Origin: Spinactinospora alkalitolerans | GTDB taxonomy: Bacteria > Actinomycetota > Actinomycetes > Streptosporangiales > Streptosporangiaceae | Assembly (NCBI RefSeq): GCF_013408795.1 | Contig: NZ_JACCCC010000001.1 | Span: forward strand, 3,100,001 to 3,164,000 | Direction: 5' to 3' | Length of the DNA stretch: 64,000 nt | In this document: piece by piece, positions 1-7,976 of the stretch | How positions within the stretch are numbered: the stretch's first letter is position 1 | How the letters are laid out: each line of letters opens with the position of its first letter | Made by a program: the position numbers and the translations under genes | The notes under the pieces: generated by a model | Databases searched by the model: none | The model's input: only the letters and a program-made list of their open reading frames with translations | Told to the model about the DNA's origin: nothing

Positions 1-95
1 CAAGGGGTCGGCTGTCGCAGTGCGCGTAGCGCCGGCGGCACAGCAGGTCCGAGCCCTGGATTTCCCGCCTCGCTCCGCGAACGCGGCGGTCAGAG
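1..95 (+). repeat. Dispersed intergenic repeat A, copy 1 (cut by window start)
   Basis: This stretch closely matches 16478-16556 and 52996-53082. All three share a core of the form GTCGC(A/G)GTGCGCG, then GCGCCGGCGG(C/T)ACAGC, then CCCTGGA followed by TTCCCGCCTCGC. Copies 2 and 3 begin about 20 bp further upstream with CGATCGGGT(G/T)CGCACAGGG; here the window starts inside the element. It lies just 3' of the minus-strand kinase gene. It has no coding signature, and its function is unknown. Confidence 0.75.
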
Positions 96-100
96 CTCGA

Positions 101-583
101 TCAGGCGTCGCCGTCGTCGCGCCGGACGGTGAATCCGCCGGTTCCGTCGAAGCCGACGGCGTACAACCGGTCGAACCCGTCGGCCGGGCGCGGGCGGCGC
201 AGCCGCTTGAACGTGGCGTAGACGCCGACATCGGGCGTCCTGGCCCGCCCCCGCCTCGCGGCGTTGCGCTCCAGCGAGCCCGCCAGGTCCGGGGGGAACC
301 AGTACCCGACGACCTCGGCCCCGTGCTCGTGGGCGGCCTCGATGATGGGCCGCCACTCCTCGGGGGCCGGGTTGGTGTTGTCCACCGCCACGTCGCGCCC
401 CGCCGCGAGGGCGTCGGTGATCATGCGCATCTGGCGGCGCTGCCGCCGCCGGGCGTTGGGGAAGGCGTCCTTGCTGACGTGCTCGTGCGTCGCCGCCAGC
501 GACCGCCGGTAGAAGGTGGTCTTGCCCGAGGCCTGCAGTCCGATGAGGACGGCGACCTCCGGGCCCGCTCCCCGCGTCAGCAC
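101..583 (-). CDS. AAA/P-loop ATP-binding kinase-like protein
   Basis: Small P-loop NTPase of the polynucleotide-kinase/zeta-toxin-like group that phosphorylates nucleic-acid ends or small molecules; the substrate cannot be told. A Walker A motif, GLQASGKT, sits at residues 15-22. A conserved-looking VDNTNP stretch follows in the middle, as in T4 Pnk-like ATPases annotated AAA family. I chose the GTG start at 583 (160 residues) because the P-loop must lie near the N-terminus. The open frame runs further upstream, but it crosses the csp terminator hairpin and then the csp gene. No clear ribosome site precedes the start. The gene is downstream of and codirectional with csp but separated from it by that terminator, so it is probably transcribed separately or by read-through. 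Confidence 0.72.
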   Translation of the reverse strand: MLTRGAGPEVAVLIGLQASGKTTFYRRSLAATHEHVSKDAFPNARRRQRRQMRMITDALAAGRDVAVDNTNPAPEEWRPIIEAAHEHGAEVVGYWFPPDLAGSLERNAARRGRARTPDVGVYATFKRLRRPRPADGFDRLYAVGFDGTGGFTVRRDDGDA

Positions 584-614
584 GTCGGCGCCAAGGGGGT
601 CGGGAGAAAGGGCA

Positions 615-647
615 CGGGGGCCGCCCGGACGAACCGGACGGCCCCCG
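615..647 (-). terminator. Intrinsic terminator-like hairpin after csp
   Basis: Two 14-bp arms, 615-628 and 634-647 (CGGGGGCC...CCCGG against CCGG...GGCCCCCG), pair with a single mismatch around a 5-nt loop. The hairpin begins 19 nt beyond the csp stop codon, as expected for its terminator. Confidence 0.75.
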
Positions 648-665
648 CGGTGCTCGGCAACGCGC

Positions 666-869
666 TTAGAGCGCGCGGACGTTCTCGGCCTGCGGCCCCT
701 TGGGGCCCTGCGTGACGTCGAACTCGACGCGCTGGTCCTCTTCGAGGTTACGGAAGCCGGACCCGGCGATGTTGCTGTAGTGCACGAAAACGTCGGGGCC
801 ACCGGCGTCCTGGCTGATGAAGCCGAAGCCCTTTTCGCCGTTGAACCACTTGACGGTTCCCTGCGTCAT
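666..869 (-). CDS. cspA: Cold-shock protein (CspA family)
   Basis: A 67-residue single cold-shock domain that binds single-stranded RNA or DNA and acts as an RNA chaperone in the cytoplasm. Both RNA-binding motifs are present: KGFGFI at residues 13-18 and VFVHYS at 27-32. The protein opens [10 protein letters not shown] as in actinobacterial CspA. The ATG at 869 has a good GGGAG ribosome site (870-880). The length is typical of the family. The message has an unusually long leader, about 145 nt from the proposed promoter, with a terminator-like hairpin in it (see separate entries). That suggests control by attenuation. Identification is secure; which of several csp paralogues this is cannot be told. 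Confidence 0.96.
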   Translation of the reverse strand: MTQGTVKWFNGEKGFGFISQDAGGPDVFVHYSNIAGSGFRNLEEDQRVEFDVTQGPKGPQAENVRAL

Positions 870-941
870 GCGATCTCCCAGTTCTGAGATCAGTTCCAGA
901 ACCGCACCCTGCGGTATCTGCGGGTGCTGCGAACCTTCCTC

Positions 942-979
942 AAAAGAAAAACGCCCGCTGGTCAAAAACTCCGCGGGCG
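942..979 (-). promoter_or_regulatory. Terminator-like hairpin in the csp 5' leader
   Basis: Read on the minus strand, a 7-bp all-GC stem (CGCCCGC at 979-973, GCGGGCG at 958-952) closes a 14-nt loop. It is followed directly by TTTTTCTTTT (951-942). That is the form of an intrinsic terminator, yet it lies about 65 nt upstream of the csp ribosome site, inside the transcribed leader if the promoter at 1024-1054 is right. It may act as an attenuator. It could instead terminate a short separate RNA. Confidence 0.55.
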
Positions 980-1023
980 ATCACATGCGATCAGGCGAAA
1001 TCAACGACTGCAACCCACCTGTT

Positions 1024-1054
1024 AAATTAGCACACTTTCATCTTCACAGGTCAA
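1024..1054 (-). promoter_or_regulatory. Putative csp promoter
   Basis: On the minus strand a -35 box TTGACC (1054-1049) and a -10 box CTAATT (1030-1025) are 18 bp apart in a locally AT-rich stretch. This predicts a start near 1016 and a leader of about 145 nt. A second TTGACC lies at 1076-1071. Confidence 0.55.
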
Positions 1055-1236
1055 GTCTCTCGCCTTCACCGGTCAAGTCTTCCACCAGAAGTCTCGCCTC
1101 CCCGCCGGGCCCGCGGCCCGCTCCCCTCCCCGCCCTCCGAGCGGCGGCTGCTGGGACAATGGTGGCGGCGCGCCGCCCGCCGCCATGGGACGCGCGCCGC
1201 ACGATCCGATCATGACCGCACGCAGGGGGTTGCCGC

Positions 1237-3555
1237 ATGTCCACCGCGCCCGAGGACGACCCGCGCCAGGACGCGCCGCGCGTCGGTGCGCCCAAACGCT
1301 CCTCCGTCGGACTGCCCGCCGTCACCAACGGCCTGCGCTTCGTCAACGCCCAGGCCGGCCCGAAACGCGGCCTGCTGACGCTGCTCAACGTCAACCAGAA
1401 GAAGGGCTTCGACTGCCCCGGCTGCGCCTGGCCCGAACCCGACCACCGGCACCCGGCGGAGTTCTGCGAGAACGGTGCCAAGGCCGTCGCCGAGGAGGCC
1501 ACCCGCCGTGCGGTGACCCCGGAGTTCTTCGCCCGCCACCCCGTCGCCGACCTCGCGCGGCGCTCCGGGTACTGGCTGGGGCAGCAGGGCCGCATCACCC
1601 GGCCGATGTACCTGGCCGAGGGCGCGACCCACTACGCGCCGATCGACTGGGACGAGGCCCTCGGGCTCGTCGCCGAGGAGCTCACCGGCCTGGACTCCCC
1701 CGACGAGGCCGTCTTCTACACCTCCGGACGCACCGGCAACGAGGCGGCCTTCCTCTACCAGCTCCTGGCCCGCCGGTTCGGCACCAACAACCTGCCGGAC
1801 TGCTCCAACATGTGCCACGAGTCCTCGGGGTCGGCGCTGACCGAGACGCTGGGCGTGGGCAAGGGCAGCGTGCTGCTGGACGACATCCACCAGGCCGACC
1901 TCATCATCGTCGCCGGCCAGAATCCCGGCACCAACCACCCGCGCATGCTCACCGCGCTGGAGAAGGCCAAGCGCTCCGGGGCGCGCATCATCACCGTCAA
2001 CCCGCTGCCCGAGGCCGGCACCGGGCGCTTCAAGAACCCGCAGGCCGCGCGCGGTCTGCTGGGGCGCGGCACCCGGCTCAGCGACCTGTTCCTGCAGATC
2101 CGGCTGGGCGGCGACCTCGCGCTGTTCAGCGCGCTGAACCGGATGCTGCTGCAGGCGGAGGAGGGCGCCCCGGGCACGGTGCTCGACCACGGCTTCATCG
2201 ACGCCCACACCCGCGGCTTCACCGACTTCGCCGGCACCCTGCTCAAGGCCGACGAGGAGGCGTTCTGGGCCGAGGTCGGCGAGGCCACCGGGCTGGAGCG
2301 CGAACGGATCGAGGAGGCGCTGGCCATGGTGCTGGCGTCGGAGCGGATCGTGGTGTGCTGGGCCATGGGCCTGACCCAGCACCGGCACTCGGTGCCCACC
2401 ATCCGCGAGGTCGTCAACTTCCTGCTGCTGCGCGGCAACGTGGGCCGGCCCGGCGCGGGCGTGTGCCCGGTGCGCGGGCACAGCAACGTCCAGGGCGACC
2501 GGACGATGGGCATCTTCGAGCGGCCGGCGCCGGCGTTCCTGGACGCGCTGGGCGCGGAGTTCGGCTTCGAGCCACCGCGCCGCCACGGCCACGACGTGGT
2601 GCGCTCGATCCGCGCGATGCGCGACGGCGCGGTGACGGTGTTCTTCGCGATGGGCGGCAACTTCGTCTCCGCCTCGCCCGACACCCGCGCCACCGAGGAC
2701 GCCGTACGCCGGTGCCGGCTGACCGTGCACGTCTCCACCAAGCTGAACCGGTCCCACGTCGTCACCGGCGCCCGCGCGCTGATCCTGCCCGCGCTGGGAC
2801 GCACCGACCGCGACGTGCGGGCCGGCGGCGAGCAATTTGTCACGGTCGAGGACTCGATGGGGATGGTGCACGCCTCGCGCGGCCGCGTCGCGCCGCTGTC
2901 GGAGCACATGCGCTCCGAGGTCGACATCATCGCCTCGCTGGCCCGGCGGGTGCTGGGCGCCGACGACGACGTGCCGTGGGAGGAGTTCGCCGCCGACTAC
3001 GACCGCATCAGGGACCGGATCGAACGCGTCGTCCCCGGCTTCGCCGACTTCAACGCCCGGGTGCGCGAGCCCGGCGGGTTCGCGCTGCCGCACGCCCCGC
3101 GCGACGACCGCCGCTTCCCCACCGCCACCGGATACGCCAACTTCACGGTGAACGAGGCGGCCGTGCTGCGGGTGCCGCCGGGGCGGCTGCTGCTGCAGAC
3201 CCTGCGCTCCCACGACCAGTTCAACACCACGATCTACGGCCTGGACGACCGCTACCGCGGCATCCGCGACGGCCGCCGCGTGGTGCTGGTCAACCCGGCC
3301 GACGCCGCAGAGCTCGGCCTGGCCGACGGCGACTACGCCGACCTCGTCGGGGAGTTCGACGACGGGGTGCGGCGCCGCGCGCCGCACTTCAGGGTCGTGC
3401 ACTACCCCACGGCGAAGGGCTGCGCCGCGGCCTACTACCCCGAGACCAACGTCCTGGTCCCCCTGGACTCCACCGCCGAGGTGAGCAACACCCCCACGTC
3501 GAAGTCGGTGGTCGTGCGCTTCGAGCCCGACAGCGGGGAGCCCTCCGTGATCTGA
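1237..3555 (+). CDS. FdhF/YdeP-family molybdopterin oxidoreductase
   Basis: A 772-residue cytoplasmic molybdopterin oxidoreductase of the YdeP/FdhF-like (FdhD-associated) branch of the DMSO-reductase superfamily. The N-terminus has Cys60, Cys63 and Cys77, and a CSNMCHE segment around residues 189-195 near the expected metal-binding region. It has no Tat signal and no selenocysteine. The C-terminal molybdopterin-dinucleotide domain contains a QFNTTIYG stretch near 663-670. In enteric bacteria YdeP is linked to acid resistance, but the reaction is not established. The ATG at 1237 follows a GGGGG-rich site. The gene stands alone and ends at a strong terminator. No fdhD or electron-transfer partner gene is present in the window, so its partner must be elsewhere. 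Confidence 0.9.
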   Translation: MSTAPEDDPRQDAPRVGAPKRSSVGLPAVTNGLRFVNAQAGPKRGLLTLLNVNQKKGFDCPGCAWPEPDHRHPAEFCENGAKAVAEEATRRAVTPEFFARHPVADLARRSGYWLGQQGRITRPMYLAEGATHYAPIDWDEALGLVAEELTGLDSPDEAVFYTSGRTGNEAAFLYQLLARRFGTNNLPDCSNMCHESSGSALTETLGVGKGSVLLDDIHQADLIIVAGQNPGTNHPRMLTALEKAKRSGARIITVNPLPEAGTGRFKNPQAARGLLGRGTRLSDLFLQIRLGGDLALFSALNRMLLQAEEGAPGTVLDHGFIDAHTRGFTDFAGTLLKADEEAFWAEVGEATGLERERIEEALAMVLASERIVVCWAMGLTQHRHSVPTIREVVNFLLLRGNVGRPGAGVCPVRGHSNVQGDRTMGIFERPAPAFLDALGAEFGFEPPRRHGHDVVRSIRAMRDGAVTVFFAMGGNFVSASPDTRATEDAVRRCRLTVHVSTKLNRSHVVTGARALILPALGRTDRDVRAGGEQFVTVEDSMGMVHASRGRVAPLSEHMRSEVDIIASLARRVLGADDDVPWEEFAADYDRIRDRIERVVPGFADFNARVREPGGFALPHAPRDDRRFPTATGYANFTVNEAAVLRVPPGRLLLQTLRSHDQFNTTIYGLDDRYRGIRDGRRVVLVNPADAAELGLADGDYADLVGEFDDGVRRRAPHFRVVHYPTAKGCAAAYYPETNVLVPLDSTAEVSNTPTSKSVVVRFEPDSGEPSVI

Positions 3556-3574
3556 GACCGCGGGAGGAGCCGAT

Positions 3575-3610
3575 GCCGGCGGCGGGCCAGCGGCCCGCCG
3601 CCGGCTTTTT
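3575..3610 (+). terminator. Strong intrinsic terminator
   Basis: A perfect 14-bp GC stem (3575-3588 with 3592-3605) has a 3-nt loop and is followed by TTTTT (3606-3610). It starts 19 nt after the stop codon of the molybdopterin oxidoreductase. Confidence 0.95.
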
Positions 3611-3712
3611 CGCGCACGGGCGCACGGACGCCGCCGGGGCCGCGCACGGGATGTGAAGAGATGGCGGCCAGGACTCGGAAAAGTCACAGATCATCTCAGG
3701 TCTTCCCAGGTA

Positions 3713-3763
3713 TTGACACGGGTCACCCCGTGGTTCAGGGTGGTTAACCGTTAACGGTTAACC
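3713..3763 (+). promoter_or_regulatory. GntR promoter with 22-bp palindromic operator
   Basis: A -35 box TTGACA (3713-3718) lies 17 bp before a -10-like CAGGGT (3736-3741). A perfect 22-bp palindrome (arms GGTTAACCGTT and AACGGTTAACC, 3742-3763) follows directly and would cover the transcription start. It ends 11 bp before the GntR start codon. This is the expected place for an autorepressor operator. The boxes and palindrome are visible; binding by the adjacent GntR protein is inferred. Confidence 0.75.
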
Positions 3764-3774
3764 GAAAGGCCGCA

Positions 3775-4443
3775 ATGTCGGAGATACACCCGATCAAGCA
3801 GTCGGCGCTGGGCGACCAGGTCGCCCACGAACTCCGGCGCCTGATCATCACCGGCCGCTACGCCCCGGGAACCTCCCTGGTCGAAGGCCACCTGGCCGAG
3901 CAGTTCAACCTCAGCCGGGGCCCGATCCGCGACGCGATCAAGACGCTGGCCGCCGAAGGGCTGCTCGACACCAACCGGCGCAGCGCCACCGTCGTCGGCC
4001 TGAGCGTGGACGACATCGACGAGCTGTTCTCCCTGCGGGAGTCGATGGAGCGGCTCGCGCTGGAGATCGCGCTGCGCACGAACCGGCCGGCGCTGAAGGC
4101 GGAGCTGGAGAAGACCCTGGACACCATGCGCCGGGCCGCGGAGACCGCGGACCCCGAGGCCTACACAGTGGCCGACCTGCAGTTCCACTCGGTCTTCTAC
4201 AGCACGGCCGAGCACCGGCGGCTGGGCGACGTCTGGGCGCAGTACCGGCCGACCATCGAGATGCTGCTGCTGGCCTCCAACGAGCGCTACGAGGACCTGC
4301 GCCCCTCGGTCAAGGCCCACGAGGTGCTCGCCGGCCTCATCGGCGCGGCCGATCCCGAAGAGGTCTTCGCCGAGCTCCACTCCCACCTCGACAACGCCCG
4401 GCGCAGGCTGCGCGAACCGTACTCGCAGGAGCGAAGGAACTAG
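3775..4443 (+). CDS. GntR-family regulator with FCD ligand domain
   Basis: A 222-residue FadR-subfamily repressor. The N-terminal winged helix (about residues 10-75) contains HLAEQFNLSRGPIRDAIKTL. The C-terminal all-helical FCD domain (about 85-210) has the acidic and histidine residues that usually bind a metal and an organic-acid effector. It precedes the TctCBA-aldolase-kinase genes in the same direction. By analogy it represses them until the transported acid, or a derivative, is bound. The palindrome at 3742-3763 is its likely autoregulatory site. The ATG at 3775 has a GAAAGG site. A 462-bp gap separates it from tctC, so the operon probably has a second promoter. Confidence 0.9.
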   Translation: MSEIHPIKQSALGDQVAHELRRLIITGRYAPGTSLVEGHLAEQFNLSRGPIRDAIKTLAAEGLLDTNRRSATVVGLSVDDIDELFSLRESMERLALEIALRTNRPALKAELEKTLDTMRRAAETADPEAYTVADLQFHSVFYSTAEHRRLGDVWAQYRPTIEMLLLASNERYEDLRPSVKAHEVLAGLIGAADPEEVFAELHSHLDNARRRLREPYSQERRN

Positions 4444-4905
4444 AGACCGGTGATGGGAAAAGGCGGAGACCGCTTCCAGGCCCTGCTGCGGTCCTGCCGA
4501 CCTGTCGAGGCTGCTGCCGGGCACGGAGTGTCTGGCAGCGCGAAAGGCCGTGGGAACACCGGCCGCTCAGGACCCCGGCCGCCTGCGGCGGGCGACCGGC
4601 GCAGACCGTGCGGCGCGACCTCCAGCACCGCCACCGCCGGCGCGCCGACGGCAGCCTTCCCACGTCACCGGCGGTAAACGGAGGACTGCGACCACAGCCT
4701 CCCAATTCACGCCACCGGTCCAGAGGCAGCCGCCTCCGGCCCGCCATAGCCCCCCCCGGCGCCGCCCATCCACGTACCGCCCGGCCCGCCTTCCCCGCTG
4801 GACCCGGTTACAGCCCGTCCACATCCACAAAACAGTCCCGCCGGAAACCGCGGAACCGACACCGGACGGACACACGGATTTCACCGAAGCAGTGAAAGGA
4901 ACGAC
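4444..4905. other. Non-coding gap between GntR and tctC
   Basis: No reading frame here looks protein-like in composition. I see no hairpin terminator and no second copy of the GGTTAACC palindrome. The last bases hold AAAGGAACGAC, the tctC ribosome site. A tctC promoter must lie here, but I cannot place its boxes. Confidence 0.5.
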
Positions 4906-5883
4906 ATGCGCACGAACACGATCCGGATCTCGGGAGGAGCGCTCGCGCTCACCGCCCTGCTGGCCGCCGTCGGCTGCGCCGACCGCGGCGGGAGCGCCGA
5001 ATCCGCCGCCGACTACCCCGCCGAGGACATCACACTGGTCGTCCCCTACCAGGCGGGCGGGGCCTCCGACCTCTCGGCCCGCACGCTGGCCACCGAGATG
5101 GAGCAGACCCTGGGCCGGTCGATCATCGTGGAGAACCGCACCGGCGGCGCCGGCTCCGTCGGCCTGCAGCACCTCGCCGGCCAACCCGCCGACGGCTACA
5201 CCATCGGATACCTGCCGGTCGAGACCGTCATGCTCGGCCACCAGGGCTACGAGGTCGACCCCGACTCCTACGACCTCATCGGCCAGATGGTCTCCGTGCC
5301 CGCGACCATCGCCGTCCCCGCCGACAGCCCCTACGAGAGCCTCGGCGACCTGGTCGAGGCGGCCGAGGAGGACCCCGGCACGATCACCGTCGCCAACTCC
5401 GGCGCGGGCTCCATCTGGGAGGCCGCGACCAACGCCCTCGGCGAGGCGACCGGCGCCGAGTTCAATCCGGTGCCCTTCGACGGCGGCGCCCCCGCCGTCA
5501 CCGCGGCCGTCGGCGGCGAGGTCGACGCCGTCGTCGCCGGCGTCTCCGAGACCGCGCCCTCCCACGCCGACGAGCAGCTCCGGGTCCTCGCGGTCTTCGA
5601 CGAGGAGCCCTCGGAGTCGCTGCCCGGCGTCGAGACGGCCGCCGAGCAGGGCGTCGACGTCACCATCGGCGGTTGGGGCGGCATCGGCGCGCCCGCCGGG
5701 CTGCCCGAGGAGGTCAGGACCACGCTGGAGGAGGCCTTCACCGCCGCGGCCGACTCCGAGGAGTTCACCGGCGTGATCACCGACTCCGGCAACATCCCGG
5801 TCAACGTCGGCGCCGGGGAGTTCGCCGAGTTCTACGACTCCGAGCTGTCCCGCTTCGAGGGACTGCTCGCCGACGGGTCCTGA
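4906..5883 (+). CDS. tctC: TctC-type extracytoplasmic solute-binding lipoprotein
   Basis: A 325-residue solute receptor of a tripartite tricarboxylate transporter (TTT, Bug family). It is anchored outside the membrane and captures a carboxylate for TctBA. The N-terminus is a lipoprotein signal with hydrophobic LALTALLAAVGC and Cys24 as the lipidated residue. The mature part shows the Bug signature around residues 42-60 (LVVPYQAGGASD) and a GGWGGIGAPAGLP loop near 257-269. The ribosome site AAAGGAACGAC precedes the ATG. It is first of a tctC-tctB-tctA-aldolase series. The substrate cannot be read from sequence; known TTT ligands include citrate, dicarboxylates, aromatic acids and sugar acids. 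Confidence 0.93.
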   Translation: MRTNTIRISGGALALTALLAAVGCADRGGSAESAADYPAEDITLVVPYQAGGASDLSARTLATEMEQTLGRSIIVENRTGGAGSVGLQHLAGQPADGYTIGYLPVETVMLGHQGYEVDPDSYDLIGQMVSVPATIAVPADSPYESLGDLVEAAEEDPGTITVANSGAGSIWEAATNALGEATGAEFNPVPFDGGAPAVTAAVGGEVDAVVAGVSETAPSHADEQLRVLAVFDEEPSESLPGVETAAEQGVDVTIGGWGGIGAPAGLPEEVRTTLEEAFTAAADSEEFTGVITDSGNIPVNVGAGEFAEFYDSELSRFEGLLADGS

Positions 5884-5888
5884 TTCCC

Positions 5889-6401
5889 GTGCCCGCCGCA
5901 CCGATCCCCGCTCCGGGGGAGTCCGGCGCCGCCGAGGCGGCGCCGGGCCCCTCCCGGCCCCGTTCCCGGCTCCGTGAGCTGGTGCCGGCCCTGGCCGGGC
6001 TGGCCCTGGGCCTCGCTGTCCTGGTGCTCACCGCGCAGATCCCCGAGGGCGCCGGGCTGACCGGCTTCAGCCCGCGCTGGTGGCCCGAGGGCCTGGCCCT
6101 GCTGCTGATCGTCCTGAGCGTCGTGCACGCCGCGCTGTCCTGGGCCCGTCCGGGGGCCGGGGAGGCGCCCTCCGAGGCCACCCGCACCGGCGCGCTGCGG
6201 CTGGTGTCGCTGGTGCTGACGATCCTCGGCTACGGGGTGCTCTGGTACTTCATCGACTTCCGGGTCTCCACGGTCGTGCTGTTCGCCGCCCTGACCTACC
6301 TCACCGGCGGGCGCGGCTGGAAGGCGCTGCTGGTCTTCCCCGTCGTCACCACCGGAGTGCTCTACCTCCTGTTCGGCGTTCTCCTGAGGGTTCCACTATG
6401 A
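5889..6401 (+). CDS. tctB: TctB-type small membrane subunit of TTT transporter
   Basis: A 170-residue protein with four predicted membrane segments after a Pro/Ala-rich cytoplasmic start of about 25 residues. The last segments include VSLVLTILGYGVLWYFIDF and a C-terminal VLYLLFGVLL. TctB proteins are poorly conserved; the call rests on size, topology and position between tctC and tctA. I chose the GTG at 5889, 5 nt after the tctC stop. Its stop overlaps the tctA start as ATGA (6398-6401), so the two are translationally coupled. Confidence 0.88.
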   Translation: MPAAPIPAPGESGAAEAAPGPSRPRSRLRELVPALAGLALGLAVLVLTAQIPEGAGLTGFSPRWWPEGLALLLIVLSVVHAALSWARPGAGEAPSEATRTGALRLVSLVLTILGYGVLWYFIDFRVSTVVLFAALTYLTGGRGWKALLVFPVVTTGVLYLLFGVLLRVPL

Positions 6402-7921
6402 GTCCGATCGTCGAGGGCTTCAGCGCGCTGCTGGACCCCACCGTCGCCCTGTGCGTCCTGGCCGGCGCGGTCCTGGGCATGCTCGTCGGCGCGTTCCCGG
6501 GGCTGACCGCCACCATGGCGGTGGCCCTGGCCAGCGGGTTCACTCTCGCGCTCGACCCCATTCCCGGCCTGGCCGTGCTGCTGACCATCTACGTCTCGGC
6601 CAATTTCGGCGACCGGGTCCCGGCGATCCTGGTCAACACGCCGGGCACCCCCGCCTCCATCGCGACCACCTTCGACGGCTATGCCATGGCCAAGCAGGGT
6701 CGGGCCGGCCTGGCGCTGACCTCGTCGGCCTTCGCCTCCGCCATCGGCACGGTCGTGGGCGTGGTGCTGCTGATGGTCGCCGCGATCCCGCTGTCGCGGC
6801 TGGCGCTGCAGTTCGGCCCGGCCGAGATGTTCGCCCTCGTGGTCTTCGGCCTGACGATGATGATCGGGGTCTCCGGCGGCAGGATCACCAAGGGGCTCAT
6901 GGCCGGCGTGCTTGGGCTGCTGCTCGGAGCGGTCGGGCGCGACCCGATCACCGGCGCCGCGCGGTTCACCTTCGGCATCCCCGAGCTGTCGGAGGGGGTC
7001 CCGTTCATCGCCGCGATCATCGGCCTGTTCGGGATCGCCGAGGTCTTCGAGCAGGTCCTGACCCACCGCCCCTCCAAGGTGAAGCCGATCACCCAGTTCG
7101 GCAAATGGTTCCCGACCCGCGAGGACTGGCGCGAGATGGGCAAGCCGCTCGTGATCGGCGGCGGCGTCGGCAGCGTCGTCGGCGCCGTCCCGGCCACCGG
7201 CGGCGACATCGCCGGCATCATCGCCTGGGACCAGGCCCGGCGCCGGTCGAAGCGGCCCGAGCGGTTCGGGAAGGGGTCCCTCGAGGGCATCACCGCCGCC
7301 GACACCTCCTCCAACGCCACGCTGGGCGGGTCGCTGACCACCACGCTGTCCCTGGGGATCCCCGGAGACTCGGTGATGGCGGTGATGATCGGCTCCATGG
7401 TGATCTGGGGCATCCAACCGGGGCCGTCCCTGTTCACCGGCAGCCCCGAACTCGTCTACAGCATCGCGGGCCTCATGCTCGTGGCGACGGTGCTGACCCT
7501 GGGCATCAGCCTGCTGCGGATGCGCGGCGTGGTGAAGCTCCTTGAGCTGCCGCCGCACTTCCTGTGGGCGGTCGTGCTGGTGTTCTGCATGGTCGGCACC
7601 TACGCCGTCAACAACAACGTCTTCGACGTCGGCGTCATGCTGGTCTTCGGCCTCGTCGGCCTGTTCCTGCGGCGGTTCGGCGTGCCCCCGGGCCCCATCG
7701 TCCTGGGTCTGCTCCTGGGCGAACTCGCCGAGGGCAACCTGCGCCGGGCCCTGGAGATCGGCGGCGTCGGCAACATCGCGACCAGCCCCATCGCCGTGGC
7801 CATCCTGACCGTCAGCGTGCTGGCCCTGGTCGTCCCGCCGCTGCGCGAGGGCCTGCGGCGCCGCCGCTCCGCCCGCGCCGCCGACACCGAGACCGCCCGC
7901 AGCGGCGAACACGTGGGGTAG
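6398..7921 (+). CDS. tctA: TctA-type large permease subunit of TTT transporter
   Basis: A 507-residue polytopic permease, the large membrane subunit of the tripartite tricarboxylate transporter. The family motif GAFPGLTATMAVALASG lies around residues 31-47. The second inverted-repeat signature is seen as ATGGDIAGIIAWDQARR near 266-282 and SLGIPGDSVMAVMIGS near 319-334. About 12 membrane segments are apparent, with a charged tail rich in Arg and Glu. It uses an ion gradient to move the acid delivered by TctC. The true start is the ATG at 6398, overlapping the tctB stop; the reading frame is open further upstream only as a shadow of tctB. Confidence 0.95.
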   Translation: MSPIVEGFSALLDPTVALCVLAGAVLGMLVGAFPGLTATMAVALASGFTLALDPIPGLAVLLTIYVSANFGDRVPAILVNTPGTPASIATTFDGYAMAKQGRAGLALTSSAFASAIGTVVGVVLLMVAAIPLSRLALQFGPAEMFALVVFGLTMMIGVSGGRITKGLMAGVLGLLLGAVGRDPITGAARFTFGIPELSEGVPFIAAIIGLFGIAEVFEQVLTHRPSKVKPITQFGKWFPTREDWREMGKPLVIGGGVGSVVGAVPATGGDIAGIIAWDQARRRSKRPERFGKGSLEGITAADTSSNATLGGSLTTTLSLGIPGDSVMAVMIGSMVIWGIQPGPSLFTGSPELVYSIAGLMLVATVLTLGISLLRMRGVVKLLELPPHFLWAVVLVFCMVGTYAVNNNVFDVGVMLVFGLVGLFLRRFGVPPGPIVLGLLLGELAEGNLRRALEIGGVGNIATSPIAVAILTVSVLALVVPPLREGLRRRRSARAADTETARSGEHVG

Positions 7922-7976
7922 GGCCCGACACGGCCCGCCCCGCCCCGACACCCGTCACCGACACGAGAAGAGAGAC

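Noticed and set aside
1210-3687. Long minus-strand open frame of 825 codons opposite the molybdopterin oxidoreductase
   Set aside because: It is a shadow frame: Val/Gly/Ala/Arg-rich composition, no domain, no ribosome site, and the plus-strand protein has clear family motifs.
4450-4677. 75-codon frame in the GntR-tctC gap
   Set aside because: No ribosome site, no hydrophobic core, Arg/Pro/Gly-rich noise composition.
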